This document shows, piece after piece, positions 11,363-21,304 of a stretch of DNA of 64,000 nucleotides. Below the pieces are notes generated by a model, which saw nothing but the letters and a program-made list of their open reading frames with translations, searched no databases and was not told the origin of the DNA. Each line of letters begins with the position of its first letter. Position 1 is the stretch's first letter. The translations under genes and the position numbers were made by a program. Source of the DNA: Sorex araneus (Eukaryota > Chordata > Mammalia > Eulipotyphla > Soricidae); NCBI RefSeq assembly GCF_027595985.1, contig NC_073306.1, positions 79,564,977 to 79,628,976 of the forward strand. The letters run 5' to 3'.

Positions 11363-11549
11363 TTTTTTTTTGCTTTTTGGGTCACACCCAGCGATGAACA
11401 GACAGGGGTTACTCCTGGTTCTACACTCAGGAATTACCCCTAGCGGTGCTCAGGGCACCATATGGGATGCTGGGATTCGAACCTGGGTCAGCCTGGGTTG
11501 GCCGCGTGCAAGGCAAGTGCCCTACCCGCTGTGCTATTGCTCCAGCCCC
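11363..11549 (-). mobile_element. Shrew SINE, second of a tandem pair
   Basis: Antisense copy lying directly in the duplicated target of the preceding SINE; CTGTTTT recurs at its right edge. It has a small extra duplication, GGTCAGCCTGGGTTGGCC, in the head also seen in the copy at 20862. Confidence 0.93.
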
Positions 11550-11554
11550 TGTTT

Positions 11555-12130
11555 TATTCATTTTTTAATTTAAAGAACTGTGATTGACCAGATTATTGAT
11601 AATTAAGTTTAGGGATATACTGTCCTAGCACCAGCTCCACCAGTGTTCCCAGGTTCCCTCTTTCCCTGCAGCATGCCACTTTGACAAACATATTATAAAG
11701 TTTGATGGTTGTAGTTTGAATCTTGTGTTTTCAGTGTTGTTGAATCTGTGCCTTAGAGATACAGCTATACCATTCCCCCACATTACCAGTATACCTGAGA
11801 TTGCTGATCCTGTTATTTCCTATTTCCCTGTTATTTCTCTTTCTTGTTTTCTTTCTTCCCCACCCCCTGATTTATTTCCTTCTATGTCCTCCTCCCTATA
11901 GTCAGGGGTAAAGGGTTGTTGGATAACATTGGGTTGTCCTTGTTCCTCCCGCAGGAAGTTTAGGTTTATTGAGTTACTCCCACAACCACGCCTCGAGGCA
12001 TATCCAATTCCATCAAGCACTAATAAACACATATTGCTTCCTCTTTCCTTTATGTCTTTTGCATGGTTTATTCAGCAGTGTCCTTTCTGTATAGACACAG
12101 GAAGACAGTTGATGCTATACTTTTGTAACG
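11555..12130 (-). mobile_element. Older L1-like 3' end, minus strand
   Basis: The layout matches the window's other antisense L1 3' ends (T/A-rich start, CACCAGTGTTCCCAGGTTCC, polypyrimidine-rich middle at about 11830-11900), but the sequence is more diverged and probably belongs to an older subfamily. It is interrupted on the right by the LTR. Confidence 0.5.
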
Positions 12131-12967
12131 TGTGAGTTAATTGACTTCAAATAATATTTACTCCTGGGCATCCAGCATATTTACCTGACTTAAGCCTCAG
12201 TTGCCCTTGGTTCCTAGCACTTCAAAAGCAGAGTCCCAATGAAGGAACTGGATGGACCCAGGGCAAGTGGTAAGCTCCCCTGGTATCAGAAAGGGACAAG
12301 CTAACTGCCATATGAAGTATAATAAGTTAAGAGCATGGTCATGGACAAATTCTGTCATGACCCAAAAAGAAGTAACTGAATAAGGACTCTGCTGGGGTTA
12401 GGAAAGACTAACTTGGCCTGAGGACTGTGGCCTGGAATATATAGTGAGATATCCCCAGGAAGAGCCAACCTTTAAACTTAATATATCTCATACTGTGTTC
12501 ATATAAAATGACTAGAAATATTATAAGAAGCAAATTTACTATGAATGTTTAAATGGATTACTAGCTGAGGAAAGGAAAAAGCAATACATCCTAGATGGAA
12601 TCCCACCCTTGAGTGGATCTTCTAGTAATTTAGAGTGACAACCCTCAGATAAGATTTTTGTCCTTGAGTTAATCTCCTAGAACTTTCCCTGAAGAAGTGG
12701 CTTTACATTTATTTGTTGTTATGACAATGTTCAACCCCACCTATGTGTACCCCAACCCTTCATGATTTCTATATAACTATGCTTAAGGGGAGAGATTGGA
12801 CTATGCTGGGGAGGAGAGAGAAATAAACTGTCTACCAACCAGCCTGGGGCCCTGTTTCTCCATGTGCCTGATCTTTTGTCTGTCAGTCACTGTGGACCGG
12901 CCAGGGGAATCCTTCTTGGCCACTGAACAAGTCCCATGTGCCCCTGCGTTTTCTTTTGAAACTCACA
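12131..12967 (+). mobile_element. Solo LTR of an endogenous retrovirus
   Basis: An 837 bp unit begins TGTGAGTT and ends AACTCACA, a perfect 8 bp terminal inverted repeat with TG...CA ends as in retroviral LTRs. Inside are TATATAA (12770-12776) and AATAAA (12822-12827), in the order and spacing expected of U3, R and polyadenylation signal. No gag, pol or env and no second LTR lie beside it, so it is best read as a solo LTR. The flanks AACG and AAGG match in only 3 of 4 bases, so a target duplication is not secure. Family not identified. Confidence 0.6.
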
Positions 12968-13138
12968 AAGGGTGACCTAGGCAATGCCTTCAATTCTTAA
13001 TTTTTTAACTTAAAAAAATCTAGATGATGTGTTATATCATATAAAATATGTAAATATGCTAGCAAAATAAAAGATAACTCATAGAACCTGAAAATACTTT
13101 AGATCATATAGAATAGTTTTCTTTAACTATTTCTTTCA

Positions 13139-13302
13139 GGGAGAGGGGGTTGGACACACCAGGTGATGCTTAGAGCTCACTCCTGGTTCTCAGGGATCAT
13201 TCCTGATGGTGACCCAAGGAACAAATTTGATGCTGGTGATCAAACCAAGTTCTCTTGTGCGCAAGGCAAGCACCTTACCAGATATACTATCTCTCTGGCC
13301 CC
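13139..13302 (-). mobile_element. Shrew SINE, old
   Basis: Antisense landmarks GACACACCAGGTGATGC, GGTGATCAAACC and CTATCTCTCTGGCCCC are present. Confidence 0.8.
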
Positions 13303-13424
13303 CAATTTTACTGTTTCTTAATACAACACCCCCTTACAAGCTCAATGGACAAAGCATAGAAGTAGAGACAGGACTTCTAGTCTAGTCTATCAGCATTGTT
13401 TCTCCTCCCCCCATCACCTTTTAG

Positions 13425-13596
13425 TTTTGTTTTGTTTGGGGGCTACATTCAATGGTGCTCAGGGGTTACTGCTATCTCTACACTCAGGAATTATTCCAGA
13501 TGGTGCTCAGGGACTACATGGGATGCCAGGGATCAAATCCAGGTTGTCCTCATTCGTGCAAGGTGCTCTATCTGCTGTACCACCACTCTAACCGCA
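13425..13596 (-). mobile_element. Shrew SINE, old
   Basis: Antisense copy: GGCTACATTCAATGGTGCTC, CTACACTCAGGAATTATTCC and GGGATGCCAGGGATCAAATCC. Confidence 0.8.
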
Positions 13597-13597
13597 A

Positions 13598-13905
13598 GAC
13601 TAGCATTTTTACTTATTCAGGTTGAATTTTTCAGTAAGAAATATACAAGTATTTAATAAACAAAATTAGTTTATCAAAGGAAGGTATTAGACAATTTTTA
13701 AATACGTTGCATAATTTTTACACATGTTAGTTTTGAATGAATTTGTCCATCAACATTTTAAACATGTTGGAATGCACTTTGTAGTTTAAAATTCATAAGC
13801 AGTAAATTAAGGAGAAATATTTTGGAACAAGCTAAAAGTAAGGTTGTCATGAAAATTCAAAGATGTTTGGCAATACTCATATCAAATTATTCAAAAGAGA
13901 ATACA
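13598..13905. other. AT-rich unique sequence
   Basis: Nothing recognisable between the old SINE and the RTE 3' tail. Confidence 0.4.
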
Positions 13906-13907
13906 AA

Positions 13908-15005
13908 AGTGTCACTGTCACTGTATCACTGTCACTGTCATCCTGTTCATTGATTTGCTCGAGTGGGTGCCAGTAATGTCTCCATTCATCCCTGTTGCGT
14001 GCTAGTGTAGCCCGATGGCGTATTGGGGGCTCTTTCAGGATCAGGGGAATGAGGACTGTTGTTGTTATTGTTTTTGGCATATTGAGTATGCCACAGGCAG
14101 CTTCCCAGGCTCTGCTGTGTGGGCAGGATACTCTCGATAGCTTGCTGGGCTCTCTGAGAGAGAGAGAGACGGAGGCTTTTGGGGTGGCCTCTAATCACCT
14201 TTAGAGGTGTTCCCAGTCTACCGAATGTAATCCTTTGGTGGACCCAGTCTACCGAATGTAAGCCTTTGGTTGACTGGCATGTTGTAATGATCTGCACACT
14301 GACAAACATGCACCTGCCTGCGTCTCTGGGCAGTACCTGGACATCTGCGGCCTCAGGTTGATCTCCTTGAGGTTGATGAAGTGCACCTGGAAGTTGTTGA
14401 GCAGCTGGCAGAGCAGGACCCTATTGCAGGGTCTGAGCCAGGTCGAACACCTGCGCTGAGTCCCAGGTCACCCGGTGGTTGGCTGACAGCACCCCACAGT
14501 GGATGAGCCACTGAGTGCACTGCCGCCATGACTTGTCTGGGTGCTGCAACTCGGCCCGGCCAGGGCAGGTGGTGATGCTGTGGCCGCTGCAGCAGTTTCT
14601 CCATGCGCCGCCAACACCATTCTGTCCAAATCTTTCAAACAGCCAATGACATTCATCAGGAATCATACATAGAGTTCCAGCAGGGATCACTCGTAGAGTT
14701 CCATGCCTGGCATGCTGAGCCACGCGTTGTCTAAGGCGAGATGGTGAGCTGGGTTCAGGAGAGTGTGAGGGGTTCAGGCAGCATCGATGCCATCTAGTCT
14801 CTAATCAAATATGGTATAGTAATTATGGAGAATGAGTAGGGAATGTCTTATGATGTGTTGCACGGCCGCAAAAGTGGCCGCGCAGTTTAGAAATATGTTC
14901 ACTAATACGTGAAGCTCGGCCCAAGTGTGTGGAAAGAGGCCTGGAGTATGACAGCAGTTGAGTTGTGGAGGTCAGCTGCCAGGGCTGAGTCCCTTGGGGT
15001 GGGGA
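13908..15005 (-). mobile_element. Internally deleted RTE derivative carrying a host exon
   Basis: Read on the minus strand this is: distal RTE 5' UTR (15005-14795, with GCGGCCACTTTTGCGGCCG), then about 570 bp of foreign DNA with a VAV3-like exon (14790-14222), then proximal RTE 5' UTR (14219-14010: AAGCTATCGAGAGTATCC, ATATGCCAAAAACAATAAC), then the RTE 3' end (GGAGACATTACTGGCACCCA) and a CAGTGA-rich tail to 13908. No endonuclease or reverse transcriptase sequence is present. Order and orientation of the RTE parts agree with the long copy at 15983-19524, so it is an ORF-less derivative and could only have moved with RTE proteins supplied in trans. Confidence 0.7.
14337..14535 (-). pseudogene. 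VAV3: VAV3-like first coding exon fragment
   Basis: Translation in the minus strand gives [19 protein letters not shown], then [16 protein letters not shown] and, after a stop and a frame change, VLLCQLLNN and NLKEINLRPQMS. These words follow the N-terminal calponin-homology domain of VAV family Rho guanine-nucleotide exchange factors and fit VAV3 best from memory. The homology stops at CAGATGTCCAG followed by GTACTG, which resembles an exon end with its splice donor. This points to unspliced genomic DNA rather than a cDNA copy. The in-frame stop and the shift make it non-functional. VAV1 is a less likely source. Confidence 0.65.
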
Positions 15006-15300
15006 GGGCTCTCACCCAACCCCACTGGGGTGCCCTGAGTGTCACATGTTAATTATATCAATAATATAGTTCTACATGACAGAAGGGGAAAAAAGATATA
15101 TTTTAATGTCATGGCTCTCTGGTTGAATGTTTATAGACATTAAAACTAAAGCAATTGTGTTCTGTCCCTAGAAAATACAAAATAAGACTTCTCAGTCAAG
15201 TCTGTTTTTCACATTTTTCATGTGAAAAACAGATTTTTCATCATAGTTTACACCTTATGAATTATGCTAGCATATGATTCAAACCAGATAAGTAATATGA

Positions 15301-15476
15301 ATTTTTTTTTTGCTTTTTGGGTCACACCCAGCAATGCACAGGGGTCATTCCTGGCTCATGCACTCAGGAATTACCCCTGGCGGTGTTCAGGAGACCATAT
15401 GGGATGCTGGGATTCGAACCCTGGTCGGCCGCGTGCAAGGCAAACGCCCTACCCGCTGTGCTATCGCTCCAGCCCC
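15301..15476 (-). mobile_element. Young shrew SINE with TSD
   Basis: Full antisense copy. The flanks AGTAATATGAA at about 15290 and 15477 are the target-site duplication. Confidence 0.94.
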
Positions 15477-15494
15477 AGTAATATGAAATTTGTG

Positions 15495-15665
15495 GGGGGA
15501 GGTATTTGGCCATATTCACTGGTTGCTCAGTATCTATTCCTGGTTCTATGCTCAGAAGTGACCCTTGGCTGTGCTTGGGAAACTATATGCACTGCCAGGT
15601 ATTAAACCTGTCATGACTGAAACAATGGCTTGCAAGGCAAATGTCTTAATCATCTCTCTGACCCT
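15495..15665 (-). mobile_element. Shrew SINE, old
   Basis: Diverged antisense copy: CTATGCTCAGAAGTGACCC, CTTGCAAGGCAAATGTC and ATCTCTCTGACCC. Confidence 0.7.
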
Positions 15666-15673
15666 ATAGCTGA

Positions 15674-15674
<1 letters not shown>

Positions 15675-15712
<38 letters not shown>

Positions 15713-15780
15713 AATGGTGATGATGATCAATAATAATAATGGTGATGATGATGATGATCATCATCATCATTATTATTATT
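15675..15780. repeat. (GAT)n/(AAT)n microsatellite with large palindrome
   Basis: About 12 GAT units are followed by AAT and GAT blocks that then appear inverted as ATC and ATT blocks. Bases 15730-15780 form a near-perfect palindrome. Confidence 0.9.
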
Positions 15781-15862
15781 GGCCATCCCTTGTAGTTCTC
15801 AGGGCTTACTCCTGGTTTTTCACTCAGGGATCACTCCTGATGAGGCTCAGGCAAACATTCAA
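15781..15862 (-). mobile_element. Shrew SINE tail fragment
   Basis: CTCAGGGCTTACTCCTGG and CACTCAGGGATCACTCCTGATG show the tail half of an antisense copy; the palindromic microsatellite lies at its A-tail side. Confidence 0.65.
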
Positions 15863-15982
15863 GTTTGTCTAATTTTAAGGAATTGCGGCCCTCTTCCTCT
15901 CCTGTGATGGTCTCCACCATCTTTAGTCTTCCTCACCACCTATCCAACTGTGTGTCTTCTCCCTACCCACTCCCAACTTCTG

Positions 15983-18631
15983 GATTACTTCACTTCACTT
16001 GTCATTTGTCATCCTGTTGATCTTCGATTTGCTTGAGTGGGCACCAGTAACATCTCCATTAATCCCTGTCTCGTGCTAGTATTGCCCAATGGTATCTGCT
16101 CACTCCAGGAACAGGAAGAGTCTCAAACCGTTTATTCAGGGTTTTGATGAAGAAGTCTGACCATCTCATAGATGGGCAGCCATGTGATCTTTTGACATCC
16201 CGTCCCCTTTTGATGTCAAGTCTAGCTTTGACTAGGGTAACAGCTGTAGTCCAGCAGTCTTCTCTGAATCACATTACATATTCAGCCCATCTGATTTTTG
16301 ATGCCTTGGCAAACAAGACAGTGTCCCTGATTCTTGATTGATGACAGAGGTTGGAACTCCGGATTCCTTCTCTCACTTGAGTGAAACATAATACTCCAAG
16401 CATAGCTCTTTCGATTCTCCTTCGGGATACCTGAATAGCATTCTCATCCTGTTTTCGTGAGGTATATGTTAGTGCAGGAAGAACAGTGGAGTCAAAAAGA
16501 TGTACCCTGAGCAGGAGGTTCTTTGTCCTCTTAACCACTTCTTTGACACTCTTGAAGGTATTCCATGCTGCTCTCTTCCTCCTACGTAGTTCTGGTGCCA
16601 AGTCATTCCTCATGTTGAGTTCTTGACCGAGGTACACATAACTGCTGCTTTCGGAGATATTTGTTCTGTTGAGGGCAAATGGAATGTCAGGGACTAGTTC
16701 ATTTTTCATGAACATTGTTTTGGTGAGATTCAGCTGCAGTCTGACCGTTCCACACTCCTGGTCGAAGTCAGCCAACATTTGTACTGCTTGGCTAATGTTT
16801 GGTGTTATTGGAATGATGTTATCAGTGAAGCAGAGGTGATTGCTGACCGTCTATCTTCACTCCCATTCCTTCCCATTCCAGTCATCGCATGACATTCTCG
16901 AGGGTGGCACTGAAGAGTTTCGGTGAAATGGTATCACCCTGCTGAACCCTCTCTTTACGTCGATGATCACTTCCTTGTAGAATGGTGATATCCTTGTGGT
17001 GAATCTGTGTTACAGCTCGCGGAGGACCTTGATGTACTGAATTTGAACGCCCTGTTTGACTAGGGCTTCAATGACTGCTTCAGTCTCAACAGAATCAAAG
17101 GCCTTCTTTAAATCGATGAACATTAGATAGAGCGACATCTTAAACTCTCAAGAAATTTCAATGAGCTTGGTCACCATGTGGATATGGTCGATAATGCTGA
17201 ATCCTTTCGGAACCCAGTTTGCTCACATGGTTGTCCTTCATCTAGTGTTCTGCCTATTCTATTCAGGATGACTCAAGTGAACAAATTGTAGATGATGGAC
17301 AACAGGCAGATTGGGCGATAGTTGCCGATAGATGTCTCCCTTCTTGTACAACAGAACGGTCCTGCTGGTTTTCCATTGGGACAGAACCTTGCATAGAGAC
17401 AGGTAGCGTGTGAAGAGCCAAGCCAGTGTATTGACAAGTACTGGCAGCAGATTCTTCAGGTGTTCGGGTCTGACCTTGTCTGGACTGGGTGCTGTACACA
17501 TCTTTACCGATGAAATGGCGTGTCGGATTTCAGAAGAGAGGATGTTGGGAACGACATATCCATTCTGCAGAATTTGGTATGTGGGCAGGTGGACGTGGCT
17601 ATCAAAGAGATCCGAGTAGAAGTCGTGAATAATCCTCTCCATTGCCTTTCTGGAAGATGTGATAGATCCATTAGAACATCGGAGGGCAGCCATCTTGGTC
17701 TTGTAATTGGCGAAGGACAGGCGAGCATTGTGAATACTTTTCCTGGCTTCTGCCGCATCGGCCAACACTGCTGCTCTTCTCTCTTTGAGGTCTTCCTTTA
17801 TGGCTTCTATGCACAACTTTGCGAGCTCAAACATTAGCTTGTGGTTGCCTGAGGCTCATGCCAAACCACACTGGTGAATGAGCTCGAGAATTTCCGAAGA
17901 CAGGCGTCTGTTTGTGGCTTTCCCACTCTCGGCATTCTTTGCGCAGTCATGGAGGAGTTTAACCAGTCAATTGTATTTCTCGTCGATGTTGTCAACAACA
18001 GCATCTTCCCACGTTGCAATAGTGCCAAAGAGCTCCCAGTTAGTGGTCATTCTGGGAGTTCTCTTCTTAAACTTAAACTTTGCAGCCCTTTCTCCTCACT
18101 CTGTGAAGTAGAATTTTGCACAAAGGAGACAGTGGTCCAATCCCATTTGGAATTTTGGGACAACAGTGATATTGGTCAGGCAAAACCTTCAATTGAATAT
18201 GATGTGGTCAATTTCGTTGTGGAACTGTCCACTGGGAAACTCACACGTCCAATGTTTAGATTCAGCTTTCTGGAACTGTGTGTTACCATGCATGATCTTG
18301 GTCCACATGATGACCTCAGACAGTCTCTCACCCTGTTTGTTCCATTCTAGGCCATGGGTCCCAATGTGGAGTTCTTCGGGCGACCTTCTCGGTCCTATCT
18401 TGGCATTGAAATCACCGACAATGATCTTGTAGAAGGTGTGGTCTTCTTCACAGAACTTCTCCAGCTCCGTGTAGAACTTCTCAATTTCTTCATCATAGTT
18501 GGATGTTGGTGTGTAGACGACGAAGATAGAAACTGCCTGCAGTGAGCCACATCTATTCAAGCATAATCATCCAATTCATGTTGTTAGGCATTCTAATTAA
18601 TCAATGATCATGACCAAGTTTGTGTTGACAA
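15983..18631 (-). mobile_element. RTE-clade LINE, copy 1, main part
   Basis: Decayed single-ORF non-LTR retrotransposon on the minus strand. From high to low coordinate: the C-terminal part of an apurinic-type endonuclease (18560-18190: [38 protein letters not shown]), a linker (17834-17500), reverse transcriptase (APSPDKVRPEHLKNLLPVL and VLLYKKGD at 17480-17330; the active-site box, normally FADD in this clade, reads FTDN near 16830), the C-terminal region (16778-16269: NLTKTMFM, YVYLGQELNM, VSRRRIERAMLGV) and a 3' end with AAATCGAAGATCAACAGGATGACA at about 16010-16035. Stops and shifts break the frame repeatedly. The order endonuclease-RT without an RNase H or ORF1, and the short-repeat tail instead of poly(A), fit the RTE clade. 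Confidence 0.85.
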
Positions 18632-18633
18632 GG

Positions 18634-19524
18634 GCCGAACCTCACTACCCCCCAGCCACCATCATGCTCCAGGCTGCTTTCCCGGACACTCGGGCCAAAC
18701 TTCACTTAGGAGTGAAGCCCCACAGAACCAGGTCAAGCAGAACTTTGCGACCTTGGAATCCAGGCTCAACGAGACCTGGAAACAAAATCCCTCTGTCTGC
18801 TTCCTACAATCCCAGGTGCTTCAGGATTAAACCCAGGTGTTGCAGCCCCTTGACACACCATAAGACACTTAATACCCATTTTCTATAATTTCTGCACTAT
18901 ATTTGAGAGGGATCAAATATGGTGTGAACCATGGGAACATGTGTAAGGGTGATTGGAGGCCTCCCTAAAAGTTTCCATCCCTCTCGGAGAGCAGGATGTG
19001 CCCCTACCTGCTGTTCTATCTCTCCAGTCCCAGAGTCTCTCTCTATATGTTTCCTCCCTCTCCCAAGTCCAGCCCAGCAAGCTACCGAGAGTACCCTGCC
19101 CACACGGCAGAGCCTGGCAAGCTACCCATGGCGTATTCTATATGCCCAAAACAGTAAGAACAAGGGGCCTCATTCACCTGACACCGAAAGAGCACCCAAT
19201 ATGGCAGCATTAGGAAGGGATGAGCAAGGAGGACTGATAAAATCTCAGGGATGAATTTGACTGCCAAAATGAAGAAAGACGAAAATGACTGTCTGTACTC
19301 TCAATGCACGTATGCTGGCATCAGAAGCATCCATCGAGGACCTGATGATGCAAGCACAGAAGATCAAGTACGACATCATTGGTCTGACCGAAACAAGAAG
19401 GTATCAAACACATCACACCATTTTCAACATTGGAGAGGAACTGTTCCTCAAAACATGCGACAACAGAGGCATCAGTGGCATCGGTGTCCTTGTCAACAAG
19501 GACTTGGCCTTAGCTTTTGGATCA
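18634..19524 (+). mobile_element. RTE copy 1, inverted 5' part
   Basis: Distal 5' UTR (18634-18895), proximal 5' UTR (18903-19260, interrupted near 19000-19060 by a SINE-head-like scrap) and the start of the ORF with endonuclease words MTVCTLNARMLAS, IIGLTETRRYQTHH and GISGIGVLVNKDLA, all on the plus strand, opposite to the rest of the element. It ends in GTCCTTGTCAACAAGGACTTGG, the same RTE position where the minus-strand part begins (CCTTGTCAACAC at 18631), as expected of a 5' inversion during insertion. Confidence 0.8.
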
Positions 19525-19645
19525 TACCCAACAATCCTGAGGGCTTACGCCTTGCTCTGTGCTTAATGAGTGCTCCTGGTGGAGGTTGGGGACATACATG
19601 GTGTGGAAGATTGAATGGTAATCAACCATATATGCAAGGGCACTT
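19525..19645 (-). mobile_element. Shrew SINE fragment, old
   Basis: CCTGAGGGCTTACGCC, GAGTGCTCCTGGTGGAGG and ATATGCAAGGGCACTTACC resemble a badly decayed antisense copy. Confidence 0.5.
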
Positions 19646-19669
19646 ACCTTGCATATATAGAAGATAGGT

Positions 19670-20860
19670 GATATTTCAGTCATACCATGTTCCAGTATCC
19701 AAATCTCCCCCTCCTCCTCCTCCCCCCTCCTCCTCCTCCCCCTCCCCCCTCCTCCTCCCCCTCCTCCTCCTCCCCCCCTCCTCCTCCTCCTCCTCCCCCT
19801 CCTCCTCCTCCTCCTCCTCCTCCTCCTCCTCTTCCTCCTCCTCCTCCTTCCTCCTCCTCCTCCTTCTTCTTCTTCTTCTTCTTCTTCTTCTTCTTCTTCT
19901 TCTTCTTCTTCTTCTTCTTCTTCTTCTTCTTCTTCTTCTTCTTCTTCTTCTTCTTCTTCTTCTTCTTCTTCTTCTTCTTCTTCTTCTTCTTCTTCTTCTT
20001 CTTCTCTATCTTTCCTCTTGGGAAGTATGGTTTGCAATACAGATACCAAAGAGTTATGTATATACCTTTACCTACTTTAAACATTCAGTTCTCATCCAGA
20101 GTGATCATTTCCAACCATTATTGCTGTATACTGGTTCCTTCTCTATCCGAACTGCCCTCTGCCTCCCGACACACTGTGGTAGCTTCCAACCATTGACCAA
20201 ACCTCCTGGTCCCTGTTTTACCTAGCCTTGGATATTAGTTTCATACTATTTTTTATATCTCACAAACAAATCTAGTTATTCTGTATTCATCCCTCTCCTT
20301 CTGACTCATATCACTCAGCATGATATTCTCCATGTCCACCCCATTTATAAGGAAATTTTATGACTTCATTTTTTCTGATAGCTGCTTAGTATTTATTATG
20401 TAGATGTACCATAGTTTCTTTATCCAATCATCAGTTCTCAGGCACTCAAGTTGTTTCCAGATTCTGGCTATTGTGAATAGTGCTGCAATGAACACAGAAG
20501 TGCCAATGATGTCTCTGCTGTGTGTTTTGGGGCACCCATGGTATATTCCCAGAAGTGGTATTGCTAGATCAAATGGGAACTAAACTTCCAGTTTATCGAG
20601 GAATGTCCATATTGTTTTTTAAAGAGCCTGAACCAGTAGGCATTCCCACCAACAATAAATGAGAGTTCCTTTTTCCCCACATCCACACCAGCATTGGTTG
20701 GTCATGTTCTTTTGGATGTGTGCTTTTTCTGTGGTGTGAGATGATATTTTGTTACTTTGATTTGTATCTCCCTGATGATTAGTGATGTAGAGCATTTTTA
20801 TGTGAATTTTGGCTATCTGAGTTTATTATTTGAGGAAGTTTCTGTTCATTTCTTCTCCCC
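19670..20860 (-). mobile_element. L1 3' half, minus strand, interrupted by microsatellite
   Basis: The antisense 3' UTR (TCAGTCATACCATGTTCCAG, then after the polypyrimidine tract CCTCTTGGGAAGTATGG and TTTGCAATACAG) continues into the end of ORF2, recognisable from CAATGATGTCTCTGCTG, GGTATTGCTAGATCAAATGG and GTGGTGTGAGATGATATTTT. It is 5'-truncated near 20860, where a SINE starts. Confidence 0.85.
19705..20004. repeat. 300 bp polypyrimidine tract: (CTC)n then (CTT)n
   Basis: An uninterrupted C/T strand: CTC-rich with C-run interruptions (19705-19860), then about 47 pure CTT units (19864-20004). The purine strand is (GAA)n-(GAG)n. It occupies the place of the G-rich polypurine segment in the surrounding L1 3' UTR, so it probably expanded from that segment. 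Confidence 0.97.
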
Positions 20861-20861
20861 A

Positions 20862-21047
20862 TTTTTTTTTTGCTTTTTGGGTCACACCCAGCGATGCACA
20901 GGGGTTACTCCTGGTTCTATACTCAGGAATTACCCCTGGCGGTGCTCAGGGGACCATATGGGATGCTGGGATTCGAAACTGGGTCAGCCTGGGTCGGCTG
21001 CGTGCAAGACAAGCACCCTACCCGCTGTGCTATTGCTCCAGCCCCCC
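20862..21047 (-). mobile_element. Young shrew SINE
   Basis: Full antisense copy; the flanks TCTCCCCATTTTTT and TTTTCCCCATTTTTT form the TSD. The head carries the extra GTCAGCCTGGGTCGG duplication shared with the copy at 11363. Confidence 0.94.
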
Positions 21048-21175
21048 TCTTTTCCCCATTTTTTAAAAGGGGTTGGACATTTCTTGTAATGAAGGAGCAC
21101 CTTTGGGCTCTCTCTTGACCCCATATTTCATGCTCTCCAGGATACATATAATTAAAATGTATAGAATAAGTAAAA

Positions 21176-21300
21176 TCCTTCTCCTTCTTCTCCCCATTAC
21201 CCTTTCTCCTCCTCTTCCTCTTCCTCCTCCTCCTCCTCCACCATCACCACCACCTCTCCTTCTCTTCTTCTACCCCTTCTCCTCCTCTTACTCTTTTTTA
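21176..21300. repeat. CTC/CTT-rich pyrimidine tract
   Basis: Imperfect low-complexity run of CTTCTC, CCTCTT and CCTCCT words with a short CCACCATCACCACC interruption. Confidence 0.8.
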
Positions 21301-21304
21301 CATT

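Noticed and set aside
12131-12967. A 5' LTR with an adjacent proviral body
   Set aside because: No primer-binding-site-like sequence or retroviral reading frame follows, and no second LTR was seen.
15552-15872. Poly-His and poly-Met frames
   Set aside because: They are translations of the GAT microsatellite.
19522-20225. Frames with long poly-Glu, poly-Lys, poly-Leu, poly-Phe or poly-Ser runs
   Set aside because: All are readings of the CTC/CTT tract in different frames.
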